From the NCBI GenBank assembly GCA_024236015.1, contig JACKLK010000004.1, forward strand, positions 62,001-126,000: DNA of 64,000 nucleotides, given 5' to 3'. Positions 1-9,148 of the stretch are shown here, in pieces. Numbering within the stretch: position 1 is the stretch's first letter; each line of letters starts with the position of its first letter. The notes beneath the pieces are model-generated. The model was not told the origin of the DNA. It searched no databases and worked only from the letters and a program-made list of their open reading frames with translations. A program made the position numbers and the translations under genes. The stretch is from Rhodoferax sp. (GTDB taxonomy: Bacteria > Pseudomonadota > Gammaproteobacteria > Burkholderiales > Burkholderiaceae_C).

Positions 1-560
1 TCGACGAAGATGCGATCGGCCGACACCGCCACGTAATAGGCCGCCGAGGCACAGGTCTCCTCGACCACGGCGTACATCGGCTTGCCGTGCTTGGCCTTGA
101 GCCGGCGCAGTTCGTCGTTGATGATGCCGGCCTGCACCGGGCTGCCGCCCGGCGAATTGATCAGCAGCACCACGGCCCGCGCGCCGCTGTCCTCGAACGC
201 CGCACGCGCGGCGTTGATCACCACCTCGGCGCTGGCCTCGCCGCCGGACGCGATTTCCCCCTTGATTTCCACCATCGCGGTGTGGGGCGTGGATGCCTCG
301 GGGATCGGCGCACCGCGCTGGGTGGCGATCCACACCACGGCAACCAGGAACGCCAGCCAGGCGAGCCGGATGAAATTGCGCCACCGCCGGGCGCTGCGTT
401 GCTCGGCCAGCGCGGCAAAGGCCAGCTTCTCCAGCGTCGCGCGTTCCCAGCCGGGCTTGCCGTGGCGGGCATCGGACCCGGGCGCCTGCGCCTCCTGGCG
501 CGACGCCCCGGATGGCATGGTGCCGTCGGCACGGTCGGGATCGAAGGTCGGTTCAGTCAT
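1..560 (-). CDS. sppA: Signal peptide peptidase SppA-like S49 protease (3' end beyond window)
   Basis: Partial gene reading leftwards off the window; about 186 N-terminal codons are present from the ATG at 560. After a polar N-terminus there is one membrane anchor (residues about 50-70, FIRLAWLAFLVAVVWIA). The S49 fold follows, with the hallmark VVLLINSPGGSP stretch and the AVVEETCASAAYYVAVSAD segment, in which the Ser of CASAAYY is the expected nucleophile. S49 proteins of this short type cut residual signal peptides in the inner membrane. The Rieske gene ends 1 base upstream, so this is the distal gene of the rluC-HAD-Rieske-sppA run. The catalytic Lys region lies outside the window. Confidence 0.9.
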   Translation of the reverse strand, partial: MTEPTFDPDRADGTMPSGASRQEAQAPGSDARHGKPGWERATLEKLAFAALAEQRSARRWRNFIRLAWLAFLVAVVWIATQRGAPIPEASTPHTAMVEIKGEIASGGEASAEVVINAARAAFEDSGARAVVLLINSPGGSPVQAGIINDELRRLKAKHGKPMYAVVEETCASAAYYVAVSADRIFV

Positions 561-561
561 G

Positions 562-936
562 TCAGTACTCAACGGGTTTCAGGTTGTGGGCAGTATGCCA
601 GCGCACGACGCCCTGCGATTCATCGACGGCGATCTTCACCAGGCCGCCCCGGCAAGGCCCGCCCTGGCACGCCCCCGTCTGCGGCTGGTACATCGCGCCA
701 TGGGTGGAGCAGATCAGCCAGTGACCGGTCAGATCGAAGAACCGGTCGGGCTGGTAGTCCATCTCCATCGGCACATGGCTGCAGCGGTTCAGATAGGCAT
801 GGACCTGGCCCTGGTAGCGGATCGCGAACGCACGGCAGGTCTGCCCTTGGTAGACGACGTCGAACGGCACCGCCAGCGCGCTGTCGACCAGGTCACCGGA
901 GGCGCACAGGTCGATGGCATCGGATTCCATGGTCAT
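562..936 (-). CDS. Rieske [2Fe-2S] ferredoxin-like protein
   Basis: Small soluble 124-residue protein made almost entirely of one Rieske domain. The cluster ligands are visible as C52-x-H54 (RCSHV) and C76-x2-H79 (CSTHG). No catalytic oxygenase domain follows, so it is an electron-transfer module of the NirD/BphF type rather than a ring-hydroxylating oxygenase. A second Met at residue 3 is an alternative start. It lies between the HAD phosphatase and sppA and is probably co-transcribed with them. This gene order is familiar from Burkholderiales, but the electron partner is not known from the sequence. Confidence 0.88.
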   Translation of the reverse strand: MTMESDAIDLCASGDLVDSALAVPFDVVYQGQTCRAFAIRYQGQVHAYLNRCSHVPMEMDYQPDRFFDLTGHWLICSTHGAMYQPQTGACQGGPCRGGLVKIAVDESQGVVRWHTAHNLKPVEY

Positions 937-984
937 GGCCTTGCTTTCGTCATGCGCCGCTCGCCGCGGTGCGTGCGCCTGCGT

Positions 985-1689
985 TCATGCATGCGCCAGC
1001 AACCAGTCGCGCAGTTGTGCCACCGAATGCGCCACGTACAAGGGTCCGCAGGCGGCGAAGCCGTCCACCGGGTGGGCACCGTAGCTGACCGCCACGCTGG
1101 CGCAACCGGCGTTGCGCGCCATCTGCAGGTCGTGCGTGGTGTCGCCCACCATCAGTACCCGTTGCGGTTCCAGCCCGAATTCGCGCATCAGTTCCTGCAG
1201 CATGCGCGGATGCGGCTTGCCGGCGGTCTCGTCCGCGGTGCGCGATGCATCGAAGAGGCCCTGCAACTGCACGGCGCGCAATGCCGCGTCCAGCCCGGCA
1301 CGGCTCTTGCCGGTGGCCACCGCCAGATGGTGGCTGCGCTGGCGCAGTTCCGTCAGCAGCGGCACGACACCGTCGAACAGGCTGATGTCGTCCTGATGCG
1401 CCATGTAGTGGTGGCGGTAGCGCGCGCCGAGTTCCGGGTATTTTTCCCGGGGCACATCGGGCGCCGCATGGGCCAGCGCCTGCATCAGACCCATGCCGAT
1501 CACGTGCGACGCCGTCAGATCCGACGGTACCGTCCCGCCGACATCACGCACGGCCGCCTGGATGCAGCGGGTGATGATGGCCGTCGAGTCGAACAGGGTG
1601 CCGTCCCAATCGAACGCGATCAGGTCGAACGCCCGTGTGCGGGCACCCGGCGCGCGGGCCGTGTCTTCATGCGGGGTCGGCAATGGCAT
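985..1689 (-). CDS. HAD-superfamily phosphatase, Gph/HAD-IA type
   Basis: 234 residues from the ATG at 1689, which lies inside the 3' end of rluC (23-base overlap, translational coupling). HAD motif I is FDWDGTLFDS (both Asp present). Motif II is the Thr of VATGKSRAGLD, motif III the Lys of KPHPRM, and motif IV the Asp pair of VLMVGDTTHD. A helical cap lies between motifs I and II (subclass IA), as in phosphoglycolate or pyrophosphate phosphatases. The substrate cannot be read from the sequence. An open frame extends further upstream, but it would run through the rluC coding region, so the internal ATG is preferred. Confidence 0.9.
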   Translation of the reverse strand: MPLPTPHEDTARAPGARTRAFDLIAFDWDGTLFDSTAIITRCIQAAVRDVGGTVPSDLTASHVIGMGLMQALAHAAPDVPREKYPELGARYRHHYMAHQDDISLFDGVVPLLTELRQRSHHLAVATGKSRAGLDAALRAVQLQGLFDASRTADETAGKPHPRMLQELMREFGLEPQRVLMVGDTTHDLQMARNAGCASVAVSYGAHPVDGFAACGPLYVAHSVAQLRDWLLAHA

Positions 1690-2629
1690 GGTCGAGGAAG
1701 GTGGCGAGTTCGGCGGGCAGTTCGGCCTGCAAGGCCATCGGCGCGCCGGTGGAGGGATGTTCGAACTGTAACCGCCAGGCATGCAGGAACATGCGCCGCA
1801 GGGGTACTGGCGCCGTGGCGCGCTGCAGCGACTTGTTCAGCTCGAAATTGCCGTATTTGTCGTCACCGACGATGGGCATGCCCTGATGGGCCAGGTGGAC
1901 CCGGATCTGGTGCGTACGGCCGGTCTTGATCGTCACCTCGAGCAGCGAGTAGCCGCCACCGGACCGGGCAACCCGTACCAGCGAGACCGCCGTCATCGCG
2001 TCGGGATGTTGCTTGTCGACCACCGCCACCCGGCGCTCGCCATCGGGCAGCAGGTATTTGTGCAGCGGCTGGTCCAGCACCTTCAGGCGCTGCGGCCATT
2101 CCCCGGCAACCAGGGCCAGGTAGGTCTTGCCGGTGGCGCGGTCGCGGAACTGCTCCTGCAGGTTCTTCAGCGCGCTGCGTTTCTTGGCCACCAGCAGGAT
2201 GCCGCTGGTCTCGCGGTCGAGCCGGTGCACCAGCTCCAGCGTGCGCGCCTGGGGCCGGGCCATGCGCAACTGCTCGATCACGCCGAAACTCACGCCCGAG
2301 CCGCCGTGCACCGCGGTGCCGGCCGGCTTGTCGATCGCCAGCAGGAATTCGTCCTCGAACAGGACCGGGAACTCCCGTGCCGGCGCAAAGCCGCTGCCGG
2401 CCTGCACCGCCTGGGCCTTGGTGTCGGCCGCCTGCGACGTGCGCACCGGCGGCACCCGCACCTGGTCGCCGGCGGCCACCCGCCGGTCGGCGCTGGCCCG
2501 CCCCTTGTTGATGCGCACCTCGCCGCTGCGGATGATGCGGTACACATGGGTCTTGGGCACGCCCTTGAGCCGGCGCATCAGGAAGTTGTCCAGGCGCTGG
2601 CCCGCGTCTTCCTCGTCGACCAGCAACAT
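1667..2629 (-). CDS. rluC: 23S rRNA pseudouridine synthase RluC
   Basis: RluA-family pseudouridine synthase: an N-terminal S4 RNA-binding domain (QRLDNFLMRRLKGVPKTHVY) and a catalytic domain with HRLDRETSG, whose Asp is the nucleophile. RluC modifies U955, U2504 and U2580 of 23S rRNA (E. coli numbering). I chose the ATG at 2629 (320 residues, close to the 319 of E. coli RluC, with AGG five bases upstream). The frame also opens at a GTG at 2680, but that start would overlap the rne promoter and adds residues with no family counterpart. It is divergent from rne and overlaps the HAD gene. Confidence 0.92.
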   Translation of the reverse strand: MLLVDEEDAGQRLDNFLMRRLKGVPKTHVYRIIRSGEVRINKGRASADRRVAAGDQVRVPPVRTSQAADTKAQAVQAGSGFAPAREFPVLFEDEFLLAIDKPAGTAVHGGSGVSFGVIEQLRMARPQARTLELVHRLDRETSGILLVAKKRSALKNLQEQFRDRATGKTYLALVAGEWPQRLKVLDQPLHKYLLPDGERRVAVVDKQHPDAMTAVSLVRVARSGGGYSLLEVTIKTGRTHQIRVHLAHQGMPIVGDDKYGNFELNKSLQRATAPVPLRRMFLHAWRLQFEHPSTGAPMALQAELPAELATFLDHAIADPA

Positions 2630-2644
2630 GCTGACCTGTTGTGC

Positions 2645-2671
2645 TTGCACCGGCAGATTGCCCCCTATAAT
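2645..2671 (+). promoter_or_regulatory. Predicted sigma-70 promoter for rne
   Basis: TTGCAC (2645-2650) and a perfect TATAAT (2666-2671), 15 bases apart, which is slightly short. The predicted start near 2678 would give an rne leader of about 560 bases. The site lies within or next to the 5' end of rluC on the other strand. Confidence 0.55.
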
Positions 2672-2677
2672 GACTTT

Positions 2678-3239
2678 CACTAGCGACGTGCTGCAAGTGG
2701 TTGATTTGTCTGGAGTTTAGTCCACACCCCACATAAAGCCGCGCTGGCAGGTCGATGCCACCAGGTTGCCAGCACGACAGACCACAGACCACAGTCTGTG
2801 GTGGTCCGAACAGCGAGCGGGTATGCCGACGCTTTGAATCACTGATATGGAATACCCAGTTCTGCCAGAGTCTCTCTGGCAGACGGATTTGAGCGAAATG
2901 TTTGTCTTGATGGGCCTGATCCTGACCTGCCTGCGGCGCCTTCGGGCGTCGGTGGCAGTGCATGCGGCCCGTCCGGTCCCGTCGATCCGACAAGACCATC
3001 ATGTTTTGTTGCGCTCGAAGCGCCGCACGCAAACGCACCCCCTCGCCCCTGTCCCCGTGCCAACGCCCCGACTCACGATCTGAGTCCCGGCCCGCGGCAA
3101 TTCCCATCGTTTCAACGCGTTCGTCAGGCATCGTGTGCTCGTCATGAGCAAGTAGAGAGTCGAAAGACCACCAGGATTGCGCCACGCCGCCCATGTGCGG
3201 CACGACGCGGATCCGATGCAGGAAACAGGAACGCTACCC
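2678..3239 (+). promoter_or_regulatory. Long structured 5' leader of rne
   Basis: About 560 bases without a convincing gene. Three strong inverted repeats lie in the first 280 bases. The first is ACCACAGAC/GTCTGTGGT (2781-2789 and 2794-2802, CACA loop). The second is TCTGCCAGAG/CTCTGGCAGA (2861-2870 and 2874-2883, loop TCT). The third is CGGCGCC/GGCGTCG around a TTCG tetraloop (2934-2951), extended across an internal loop by CTGCC/GGCAG (2927-2931 and 2954-2958). A weaker stem, TGCTC/GAGCA, lies at 3136-3150. In E. coli the rne leader also folds into hairpins that let RNase E control its own mRNA; a similar role here is inference. Confidence 0.5.
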
Positions 3240-6200
3240 ATGAAACGGATGCTGATCAACGCCACGCAGGCCGAAGAACGCCGGCTGGCCATCGTCGACG
3301 GGCAAAAACTGCTCGACTACGAAATCGAGATCGAAGGGCGCGAGCAGCGCAAGGGCAATATCTACAAGGCGGTCGTGACCCGCGTCGAACCGTCGCTCGA
3401 AGCCTGCTTCGTCGACTACGGCGAAGACCGCCACGGCTTTCTGCCGTTCAAGGAAATCTCGCGCCAGTATTTCGCGCAAGGCGTTCAGGCCAACGGCGCA
3501 CGCATCCAGGACGCGATCCGCGAAGGCCAGGAACTGGTCGTGCAGGTCGAGAAGGAAGAACGCGGCAACAAGGGTGCGGCGCTGACCACCTTCATCTCGC
3601 TGGCCGGCCGATATGTCGTGCTGATGCCGAACAATCCGCGCGGCGGCGGCGTGTCGCGCCGCATCGAAGGCGACGAGCGCGCCGACCTCAAGGAGGCGCT
3701 GGACCAGCTCGAATATCCGAACGGCATGAGCATCATCGCGCGCACCGCCGGCATCGGCCGCAGCGCGCCCGAGCTGCAGTGGGACCTGAACTATCTGCTC
3801 AAGCTGTGGAACGCCATCGACGGCGCCTCCAAGGGCGGCAAGGGCGCGTTCCTGATCTACCAGGAGTCGTCGCTGGTCATCCGCGCCATCCGCGACTATT
3901 TCAACCATGACATCGGCGACATCCTGATCGACACCGACGACGTGTACGACCAGGCCCAGCAGTTCATGGCGCACGTGATGCCCGAGCATGCGGCCCGCGT
4001 CAAGCGTTACCGCGACGACGCGCCGCTGTTCTCGCGGTTCCAGATCGAGCACCAGATCGAATCGGCCTATGCCCGCATGGTGCAGTTGCCCAGCGGCGGC
4101 GCCATCGTGATCGACCACACCGAGGCGCTGGTCTCGGTCGACGTCAACTCGGCGCGTGCCATCCGCGGCGGCGACATCGAGGAGACCGCGACCCGCACCA
4201 ACCTGGAGGCCGCCGACGAAGTGGCGCGCCAGATGCGGCTGCGTGACCTCGGTGGCCTGATCGTCATCGACTTCATCGACATGGAAGAGAGCCGCAACCG
4301 CCGCGAGGTCGAGAACCGGCTGCGCGACGCGTTGCGCCAGGACCGCGCCCGCGTGCAGTTCGGCTCGATCAGCAAGTTCGGCCTGATGGAGATGAGCCGC
4401 CAGCGCCTGCGCCCGGCGCTGAGCGAAGGCGCCTCCATCCCCTGCCCGCGTTGCGGCGGCTCCGGCCATATCCGCGACACCGAGAGCTCGGCGCTGCAGA
4501 TCCTGCGCATCATCCAGGAGGAGTCGCTCAAGGACAACACGGCATCGGTGCTGTGCCAGGTGCCGGTCGACGTGGCCTCGTTCCTGCTCAACGAGAAACG
4601 CACCGAGATCACCAAGATCGAGCTCAAGCAGCGCATCAACGTGCTGATGGTGCCCAACAAGACGCTGGAGACGCCCAATTACAAGCTGGCCCGCCTCAAG
4701 CACGACGATCCGCGCCTGGACAACATCGAGGCCACCTACAAGCTGGCGGAAGAACCCGAGGATCCGACCTCGGTCACCCGCCGCTCGCAGGAGCCGACCA
4801 ACCGCCAGACACCGGTGATCAAGGGCGTGTTGCCCGATGCACCGGCTCCGGTGGCAGAAGCCAAGCCGCAGGCCCCGGCAACGCCGGCAGCCCAGCCGGC
4901 CGCCGCGGCGGCCAGCCCGGCACCGACGTTCGCAAGCGGCGCGCCGGCCGAACGCGGTTTCATCGGCTGGATCAAGAGCCTGTTCGCGGCGCCGCCACCC
5001 GCCGCCGCTCCGGCACCGGCGGCAACGCCGAGCCCGCAAGAGGCCAAAAAGGAAGCCCGTGCCGACGGACGACCCGCGCGCGACGGCCGCCGGGGAGAAG
5101 GCCGCGACGGATCGCGTGGCGACGGTTCGCGGGGCGAAGGCCGCTCCCGTGGCGGACGCGGCGGACGCAACCGCGGTGGCGAACGCTCGGCCCAGGGCCA
5201 GCAGCGCGAGCGCACGGATGCCAATGGCATGCCGCTGGCAGCCGATGCGGGCGCATCGCAAGCCGGCCAGGGCGGCGCCGGCGACGACGGCAACAACAAC
5301 AACCGCAACGAACAGCGGGCCGATCGCCCGTCGCGCGGCGGTCGTGGCGGCCGCGGCGGCCGGGGCGAACGCGGCGAGCGTGGTGACCGGGAGCGCAACC
5401 GGGACGCCGATCGCGCGCCTCAGGACGCCACCGGCCAGGACGAGCAGGCCACCACCAACCTGGCCGACGCCGACAACAACCAGGCATCCCAACCGCGCGA
5501 GGCCCGCGAAGGACGCGGCGAACGCCAACGCGGCGAGCGTCGCCCGCGTGGTGAACGGGGTGACCGCGGCGAACGCGGGGACCGCAACCAGGCCCCTGCC
5601 GGCGCCATGGACGCCGACAACGACGGCCAGCCGGAGGCATCGTCCGTTGCGCCGCAATCGCAGCCGGCGTCCGACCTGTCCGACACGCGCCAGGCCGAAC
5701 CGGTGTCGGCCAACACCGTCGACAACACCGAGCGCGGCGACGCGCAGTCGGAAAACGCGCCCCGCGAAAAGCGCTCGCGCGATCGCCGGCCTCGTGGTGA
5801 ACGCGGCGACCGTGGTGAACGCAGCGAACGGGGTGACCGTGGTGATCGCGGCAACCAGCAGCAGGCCCAGCCGGACGGCGAGGACCGCACGCCGGCGTCG
5901 CCACGCGAACTCCAGCCCGCGCTGGAGGGCTTTGACCCGGCGGCACAACAGGCGGCCGTGGTTGCGGAGCCGACCGCCACGCCGCTGGCAGCCGCACCAG
6001 CGACCGCCGGCCACGGTGGCGAAGAAGCCGCCGAGCCGGCCACGGCGGGCACCTTGCCCAAGGTTCATCAGTTCGTGTTGCCGATCGACGAGTTGTCGCA
6101 GGTCGCCCAGGCCTCGGGCCTGAGCTGGGTCAACTCCGATGCCGAGAAGATCAAGGCCGCCCAGGCCGCGATCGCCGCGCAGCCGGAGCCGATCCACGTG

Positions 6201-6314
6201 CCGCGCGAACCGGCGCCGCGCGTCGTCGTCGACGAAGGCCCGCTGGTGCTGGTCGAGACCCGACGCGACCTGCGCAACATGACGCTGCCGTTCGAGCAAC
6301 AGGCACCGAACTGA
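3240..6314 (+). CDS. rne: Ribonuclease E
   Basis: Essential endoribonuclease and degradosome scaffold, 1024 residues. The N-terminal catalytic half has the S1 domain (from about residue 35, RKGNIYKAVVTRVEPSLEA). The metal-binding aspartates are D301 (SVDVNSAR) and D344 (VIDFIDM), and the Zn-link cysteines are C402 and C405 (CPRC). These positions are within two residues of E. coli RNase E. From about residue 530 the chain is disordered and rich in Arg, Gly, Ala and Pro, with many RGG/RGER runs typical of the RNA-binding, partner-recruiting C-terminal half. The ATG at 3240 starts the conserved MKRMLINATQ. It is followed by an intrinsic terminator. Confidence 0.97.
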   Translation: MKRMLINATQAEERRLAIVDGQKLLDYEIEIEGREQRKGNIYKAVVTRVEPSLEACFVDYGEDRHGFLPFKEISRQYFAQGVQANGARIQDAIREGQELVVQVEKEERGNKGAALTTFISLAGRYVVLMPNNPRGGGVSRRIEGDERADLKEALDQLEYPNGMSIIARTAGIGRSAPELQWDLNYLLKLWNAIDGASKGGKGAFLIYQESSLVIRAIRDYFNHDIGDILIDTDDVYDQAQQFMAHVMPEHAARVKRYRDDAPLFSRFQIEHQIESAYARMVQLPSGGAIVIDHTEALVSVDVNSARAIRGGDIEETATRTNLEAADEVARQMRLRDLGGLIVIDFIDMEESRNRREVENRLRDALRQDRARVQFGSISKFGLMEMSRQRLRPALSEGASIPCPRCGGSGHIRDTESSALQILRIIQEESLKDNTASVLCQVPVDVASFLLNEKRTEITKIELKQRINVLMVPNKTLETPNYKLARLKHDDPRLDNIEATYKLAEEPEDPTSVTRRSQEPTNRQTPVIKGVLPDAPAPVAEAKPQAPATPAAQPAAAAASPAPTFASGAPAERGFIGWIKSLFAAPPPAAAPAPAATPSPQEAKKEARADGRPARDGRRGEGRDGSRGDGSRGEGRSRGGRGGRNRGGERSAQGQQRERTDANGMPLAADAGASQAGQGGAGDDGNNNNRNEQRADRPSRGGRGGRGGRGERGERGDRERNRDADRAPQDATGQDEQATTNLADADNNQASQPREAREGRGERQRGERRPRGERGDRGERGDRNQAPAGAMDADNDGQPEASSVAPQSQPASDLSDTRQAEPVSANTVDNTERGDAQSENAPREKRSRDRRPRGERGDRGERSERGDRGDRGNQQQAQPDGEDRTPASPRELQPALEGFDPAAQQAAVVAEPTATPLAAAPATAGHGGEEAAEPATAGTLPKVHQFVLPIDELSQVAQASGLSWVNSDAEKIKAAQAAIAAQPEPIHVPREPAPRVVVDEGPLVLVETRRDLRNMTLPFEQQAPN

Positions 6315-6389
6315 CGGCGCAGCCGCGCTTGCCCTGGTACGCCGCCGCCCGGCGACGTACCGGCAGGCGCGGGTCCGTACCCCGACCCG

Positions 6390-6411
6390 AGCCGCCGCAA
6401 GGCGGCTTTTT
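6390..6411 (+). terminator. Intrinsic terminator of rne
   Basis: AGCCGCC / GGCGGCT stem with a GCAA tetraloop (6390-6407), followed by a T run through 6411, 75 bases after the rne stop. Confidence 0.9.
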
Positions 6412-6723
6412 CATGGGCAGACGGGTTGCGCGCGCACGGGCCACTCGACCACATCGTCGAGCCACACGCCATGCCGGGGCCGGCCCAAGCTTCGTGCTAC
6501 GGATGTTTCGGCGGATCGACGGGGGAGACCGCAACGGGCGAAAAGCCTAATCGGCGCGACGCATGGACCATGCGTGTCTCCGACATCGGCATGGGAGCCG
6601 GCCATCGATGCGCCATGACGTCACCGGACACGGCCAAGCCCATGGCTCGGCCGTCGCGCCCCTACGGAACCCGGCCGACGCATCCGCGCTGGCATTGCGC
6701 CAACGACGTGCAGGACAAGCGGC
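6412..6723. other. Convergent intergenic gap, no gene recognised
   Basis: About 310 bases between the rne terminator and the hemY stop. No protein with family character was found on either strand. There is a nested inverted repeat: GGAGAC near 6524 pairs with GTCTCC at 6576-6581, enclosing a perfect ACGCATG/CATGCGT stem (6559-6575). It matches no riboswitch consensus I know, and no clear terminator for hemY is visible. Confidence 0.4.
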
Positions 6724-8001
6724 TCAGGCCTGGGCGGCACTGCGCCAGGCTGCCGTGGCAGCCTCGGCGTCGCCGCGCTGCGACGCCATTTCCGCCAGCT
6801 GGCGCCAGGCGTCGCGGCGCAGGCCGGCATCGTGCATGCGCACCAGGGACTGCTGGAGCAGCTGGCGCGCCTTGCCCCACAGCTGCAGCCGCATGCAGGT
6901 CACACCGGCCAGGTATTGCAACACGGCGTCGCCCGGATGGCTGAGCTGGGCCGATTCGATACGGGTCAGCCACTCGCCTTCCAGCGCGTGCGGGTCCTTG
7001 GCAAAACCGAGTTCGAGCGCCCGCACCAGCTCCACGCTTTGCTGCTGGCCCAGGCCGCCGGGTTGGGCCAGCATCTGCTCCCAGACCGGCAGCAGCCACA
7101 GGCGGCTGGTCGCCGGGTCGCCGCCCAGCGTCAGCAGCCGCACCGCCGCCAAGCTGGCCACGTCCGGCATCGTGCGCTCGGCCGGCTCGAGCCGCGACCA
7201 GGCCTGCGTCAGCTGGGCCGGATCGTGCGCGGCCTGGATCAGCTCGATCGCCAGGCCACGCAACACGCCGCGCGCCGCGGTCTGCGACAAGGCATGGTGC
7301 TTGGCGAGCAGCCGGGCCGTCTCCAGCGCCATGATGGTGCGCCCCGCCATGCGGGCCGCCTTGAGCCGCATGCGCAGCGCCAGCGTGCGCCGGCCCGGGC
7401 CCTGGCCCAGGTCGTCGAGCATCTGCAGCGCCAGTGGCGCATCATGGTCATCCAGTGCCCAGCGTGCCGCGCGCAGCCGTACGCCCTCGCCGGCTTCCGG
7501 CGCCAGGCCTCGCCCCGCGTGGTCGAGTGCGGCCCGGTAGTGACGCTCGCGCCCGGCGCGGTCCTGCAGCGAATGTGCCGCCTCGGCGGCCAGCAGGTGG
7601 GCGATGGTGCGCAGCGGACCGGCATAGGCGAGCTTGTCCTCGGCGTTGGCCAGATGGTCGACCTGGTCGACCACGACCTCGGCCGCCTTCTTCGATCGCA
7701 CGAACCGCCCGGCGATCAGCTGCGCATAGGCATCGAGCAAGGAGGCCTGCATGTTGCGCTCGCGCTGGCGCTGGCGCCACAGCCGCGCGTCGCGCGGAAT
7801 CGAGAACAGCGCCGACAGGGCACGCAAGGCCAGGTGCAGCACCAGGAAACCGAGCAGCAACACGACCAGCACCAGGTTCAGCGACAGGTCGATCCGGTAC
7901 GGCGGCCAGAAGATGGTCACCGAACCCGGATTGCTCCCGGCGAACAGCGCTGCCGCGACGGCAGCGGCGAACAGGGCCAGCAACCAGAGGGATACCCGCA
8001 T
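6724..8001 (-). CDS. hemY: HemY, inner-membrane protein of the heme gene cluster
   Basis: 425 residues. Two hydrophobic segments at the N-terminus (about 3-21 and 38-62) form the HemY_N membrane region. They are followed by a long helical, TPR-like region containing the family stretch DAYAQLIAGRFVRSKKAAE. HemY of proteobacteria is a membrane protein encoded with hemCDX; its biochemical role in heme synthesis is unclear and it is not the Gram-positive HemY oxidase. Its start lies 13 bases after the hemX stop, so it is the last gene of hemCDXY. Confidence 0.9.
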   Translation of the reverse strand: MRVSLWLLALFAAAVAAALFAGSNPGSVTIFWPPYRIDLSLNLVLVVLLLGFLVLHLALRALSALFSIPRDARLWRQRQRERNMQASLLDAYAQLIAGRFVRSKKAAEVVVDQVDHLANAEDKLAYAGPLRTIAHLLAAEAAHSLQDRAGRERHYRAALDHAGRGLAPEAGEGVRLRAARWALDDHDAPLALQMLDDLGQGPGRRTLALRMRLKAARMAGRTIMALETARLLAKHHALSQTAARGVLRGLAIELIQAAHDPAQLTQAWSRLEPAERTMPDVASLAAVRLLTLGGDPATSRLWLLPVWEQMLAQPGGLGQQQSVELVRALELGFAKDPHALEGEWLTRIESAQLSHPGDAVLQYLAGVTCMRLQLWGKARQLLQQSLVRMHDAGLRRDAWRQLAEMASQRGDAEAATAAWRSAAQA

Positions 8002-8014
8002 GGCCGACTCCCGC

Positions 8015-9148
8015 CTAGCGCCCGGCGGCGGCCGTGGTCAGCGCCGCCATGGTGTCGTCGATGCGGGGCAATTCCATGGTCTTCATCTGCGACTGGACCT
8101 GCTGCAGCAGTCCGGCCGCGGCCTGGGTCTTGCGCGCGGCCGGATCGAAATAACGGAACAGTGCGGTCGACGCCGCGGCCATGTCGGCGCGGGCCGACTC
8201 GAGCTGGCGGGCCAGCAGGCCCAGCCGGGCATTGAGCAGGCGCAGCTTGAAGTTCTCGCGCACGAAGAACGACTGCTCGGGCGACAACAAGGCCGCTTCC
8301 GGGCGCTCGATGCGGCTGATGCGCAGCAGCTTGCCGGCCTCGTCCCCCACCACCTGCAGCACCCGCAACCACCAGTTCGGTGCCGCCTCGGATTCCTGCA
8401 GCCGCAGCGATCCGGAGGCGCTGACCGCGGCCACCGCATTGGCCAATGGCAGGTCGTCGGCCAGGCGCAGCAATTCGTCGATACGCGCCAGCAAGCTCGG
8501 CGTGTCGGTGACGTCGGCCGAGGTGATGCGGCTGATGTCGCGCGCCAACGCACGCTGCAGCTGCGTCAACCCGGGCTGGGCGGCGCGGGCCACGCGTTGT
8601 TCGGCACTGCGCAGGCCCGCCACCAGCGGTTCCACGCTGCCGGTGAGCTGCGCCTGTTGCTGCGCCAGGCGCAGCGCCGATTCCAGGTCCACCAGCAGGA
8701 AATCGTCGCGCGAGCGCGACATGCGTTGCACCAGCTCGTCGAGTTGCGCGCGCTGCAGCGTCACCTCGCCGAGCCGCACTTCGGCCACGGCCAGGCGTGC
8801 CGCGGTCTCCCGAGCCAGTTCCTGCGCCGCCTTGGCACTGGCCCGCGCTTCGGCCGCATGCATGGTCGCGTCCCCGCTCTGGCGAGCCAGGGTCTCCTGC
8901 ATCGCCGACAGGCGCTGCCAGGTCAGCACGCTGGCGATCAGCGCCGCGGCGCCCAGCAGCACGGCCAGCAACGCCAGCGGCGACGCACCCAGGGTCGCGC
9001 CCAGCGTCGGCGGGCCCGCGTCTGCGGCAGGCGTGCGCGCCGGTGGCGGCGACGGCTTCGCCGCGGCGTCACCGGGCGGGCGATCGGAAGCCGGCACCGA
9101 GGCATCAACCGGATCTGGCGTGGATGGGGTCGATGCGTGTTCCTTCAT
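8015..9148 (-). CDS. hemX: HemX-family membrane protein
   Basis: 377 residues from the ATG at 9148. A proline/alanine-rich cytoplasmic N-terminus is followed by one membrane segment (about residues 52-72, SPLALLAVLLGAAALIASVL). A coiled-coil-rich periplasmic domain follows (QETLARQSGDATMHAAEARASAKAAQ onward) with the conserved NWWLRVLQVV and EQSFFVRENFKLRLLNARLGLLAR stretches. Although often labelled a uroporphyrinogen methyltransferase, the family lacks that catalytic domain. The start codon overlaps the hemD stop as ATGA. Confidence 0.9.
   Translation of the reverse strand: MKEHASTPSTPDPVDASVPASDRPPGDAAAKPSPPPARTPAADAGPPTLGATLGASPLALLAVLLGAAALIASVLTWQRLSAMQETLARQSGDATMHAAEARASAKAAQELARETAARLAVAEVRLGEVTLQRAQLDELVQRMSRSRDDFLLVDLESALRLAQQQAQLTGSVEPLVAGLRSAEQRVARAAQPGLTQLQRALARDISRITSADVTDTPSLLARIDELLRLADDLPLANAVAAVSASGSLRLQESEAAPNWWLRVLQVVGDEAGKLLRISRIERPEAALLSPEQSFFVRENFKLRLLNARLGLLARQLESARADMAAASTALFRYFDPAARKTQAAAGLLQQVQSQMKTMELPRIDDTMAALTTAAAGR

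Noticed and set aside
5040..5870. Repeated CGCGGCGAACG-like units suggesting a CRISPR or DNA repeat array
   Set aside because: They code for the RGG/RGER-rich tail of RNase E, have no fixed spacer length and no cas genes lie near.
3234..6299. Open frame of about 1020 codons on the minus strand over rne
   Set aside because: Complement of the rne coding frame; no domain and no neighbours that make sense.
6521..6581. Glycine, SAH or c-di-GMP riboswitch between rne and hemY
   Set aside because: The nested stems do not match the conserved core bases of these classes and no downstream gene would be controlled.
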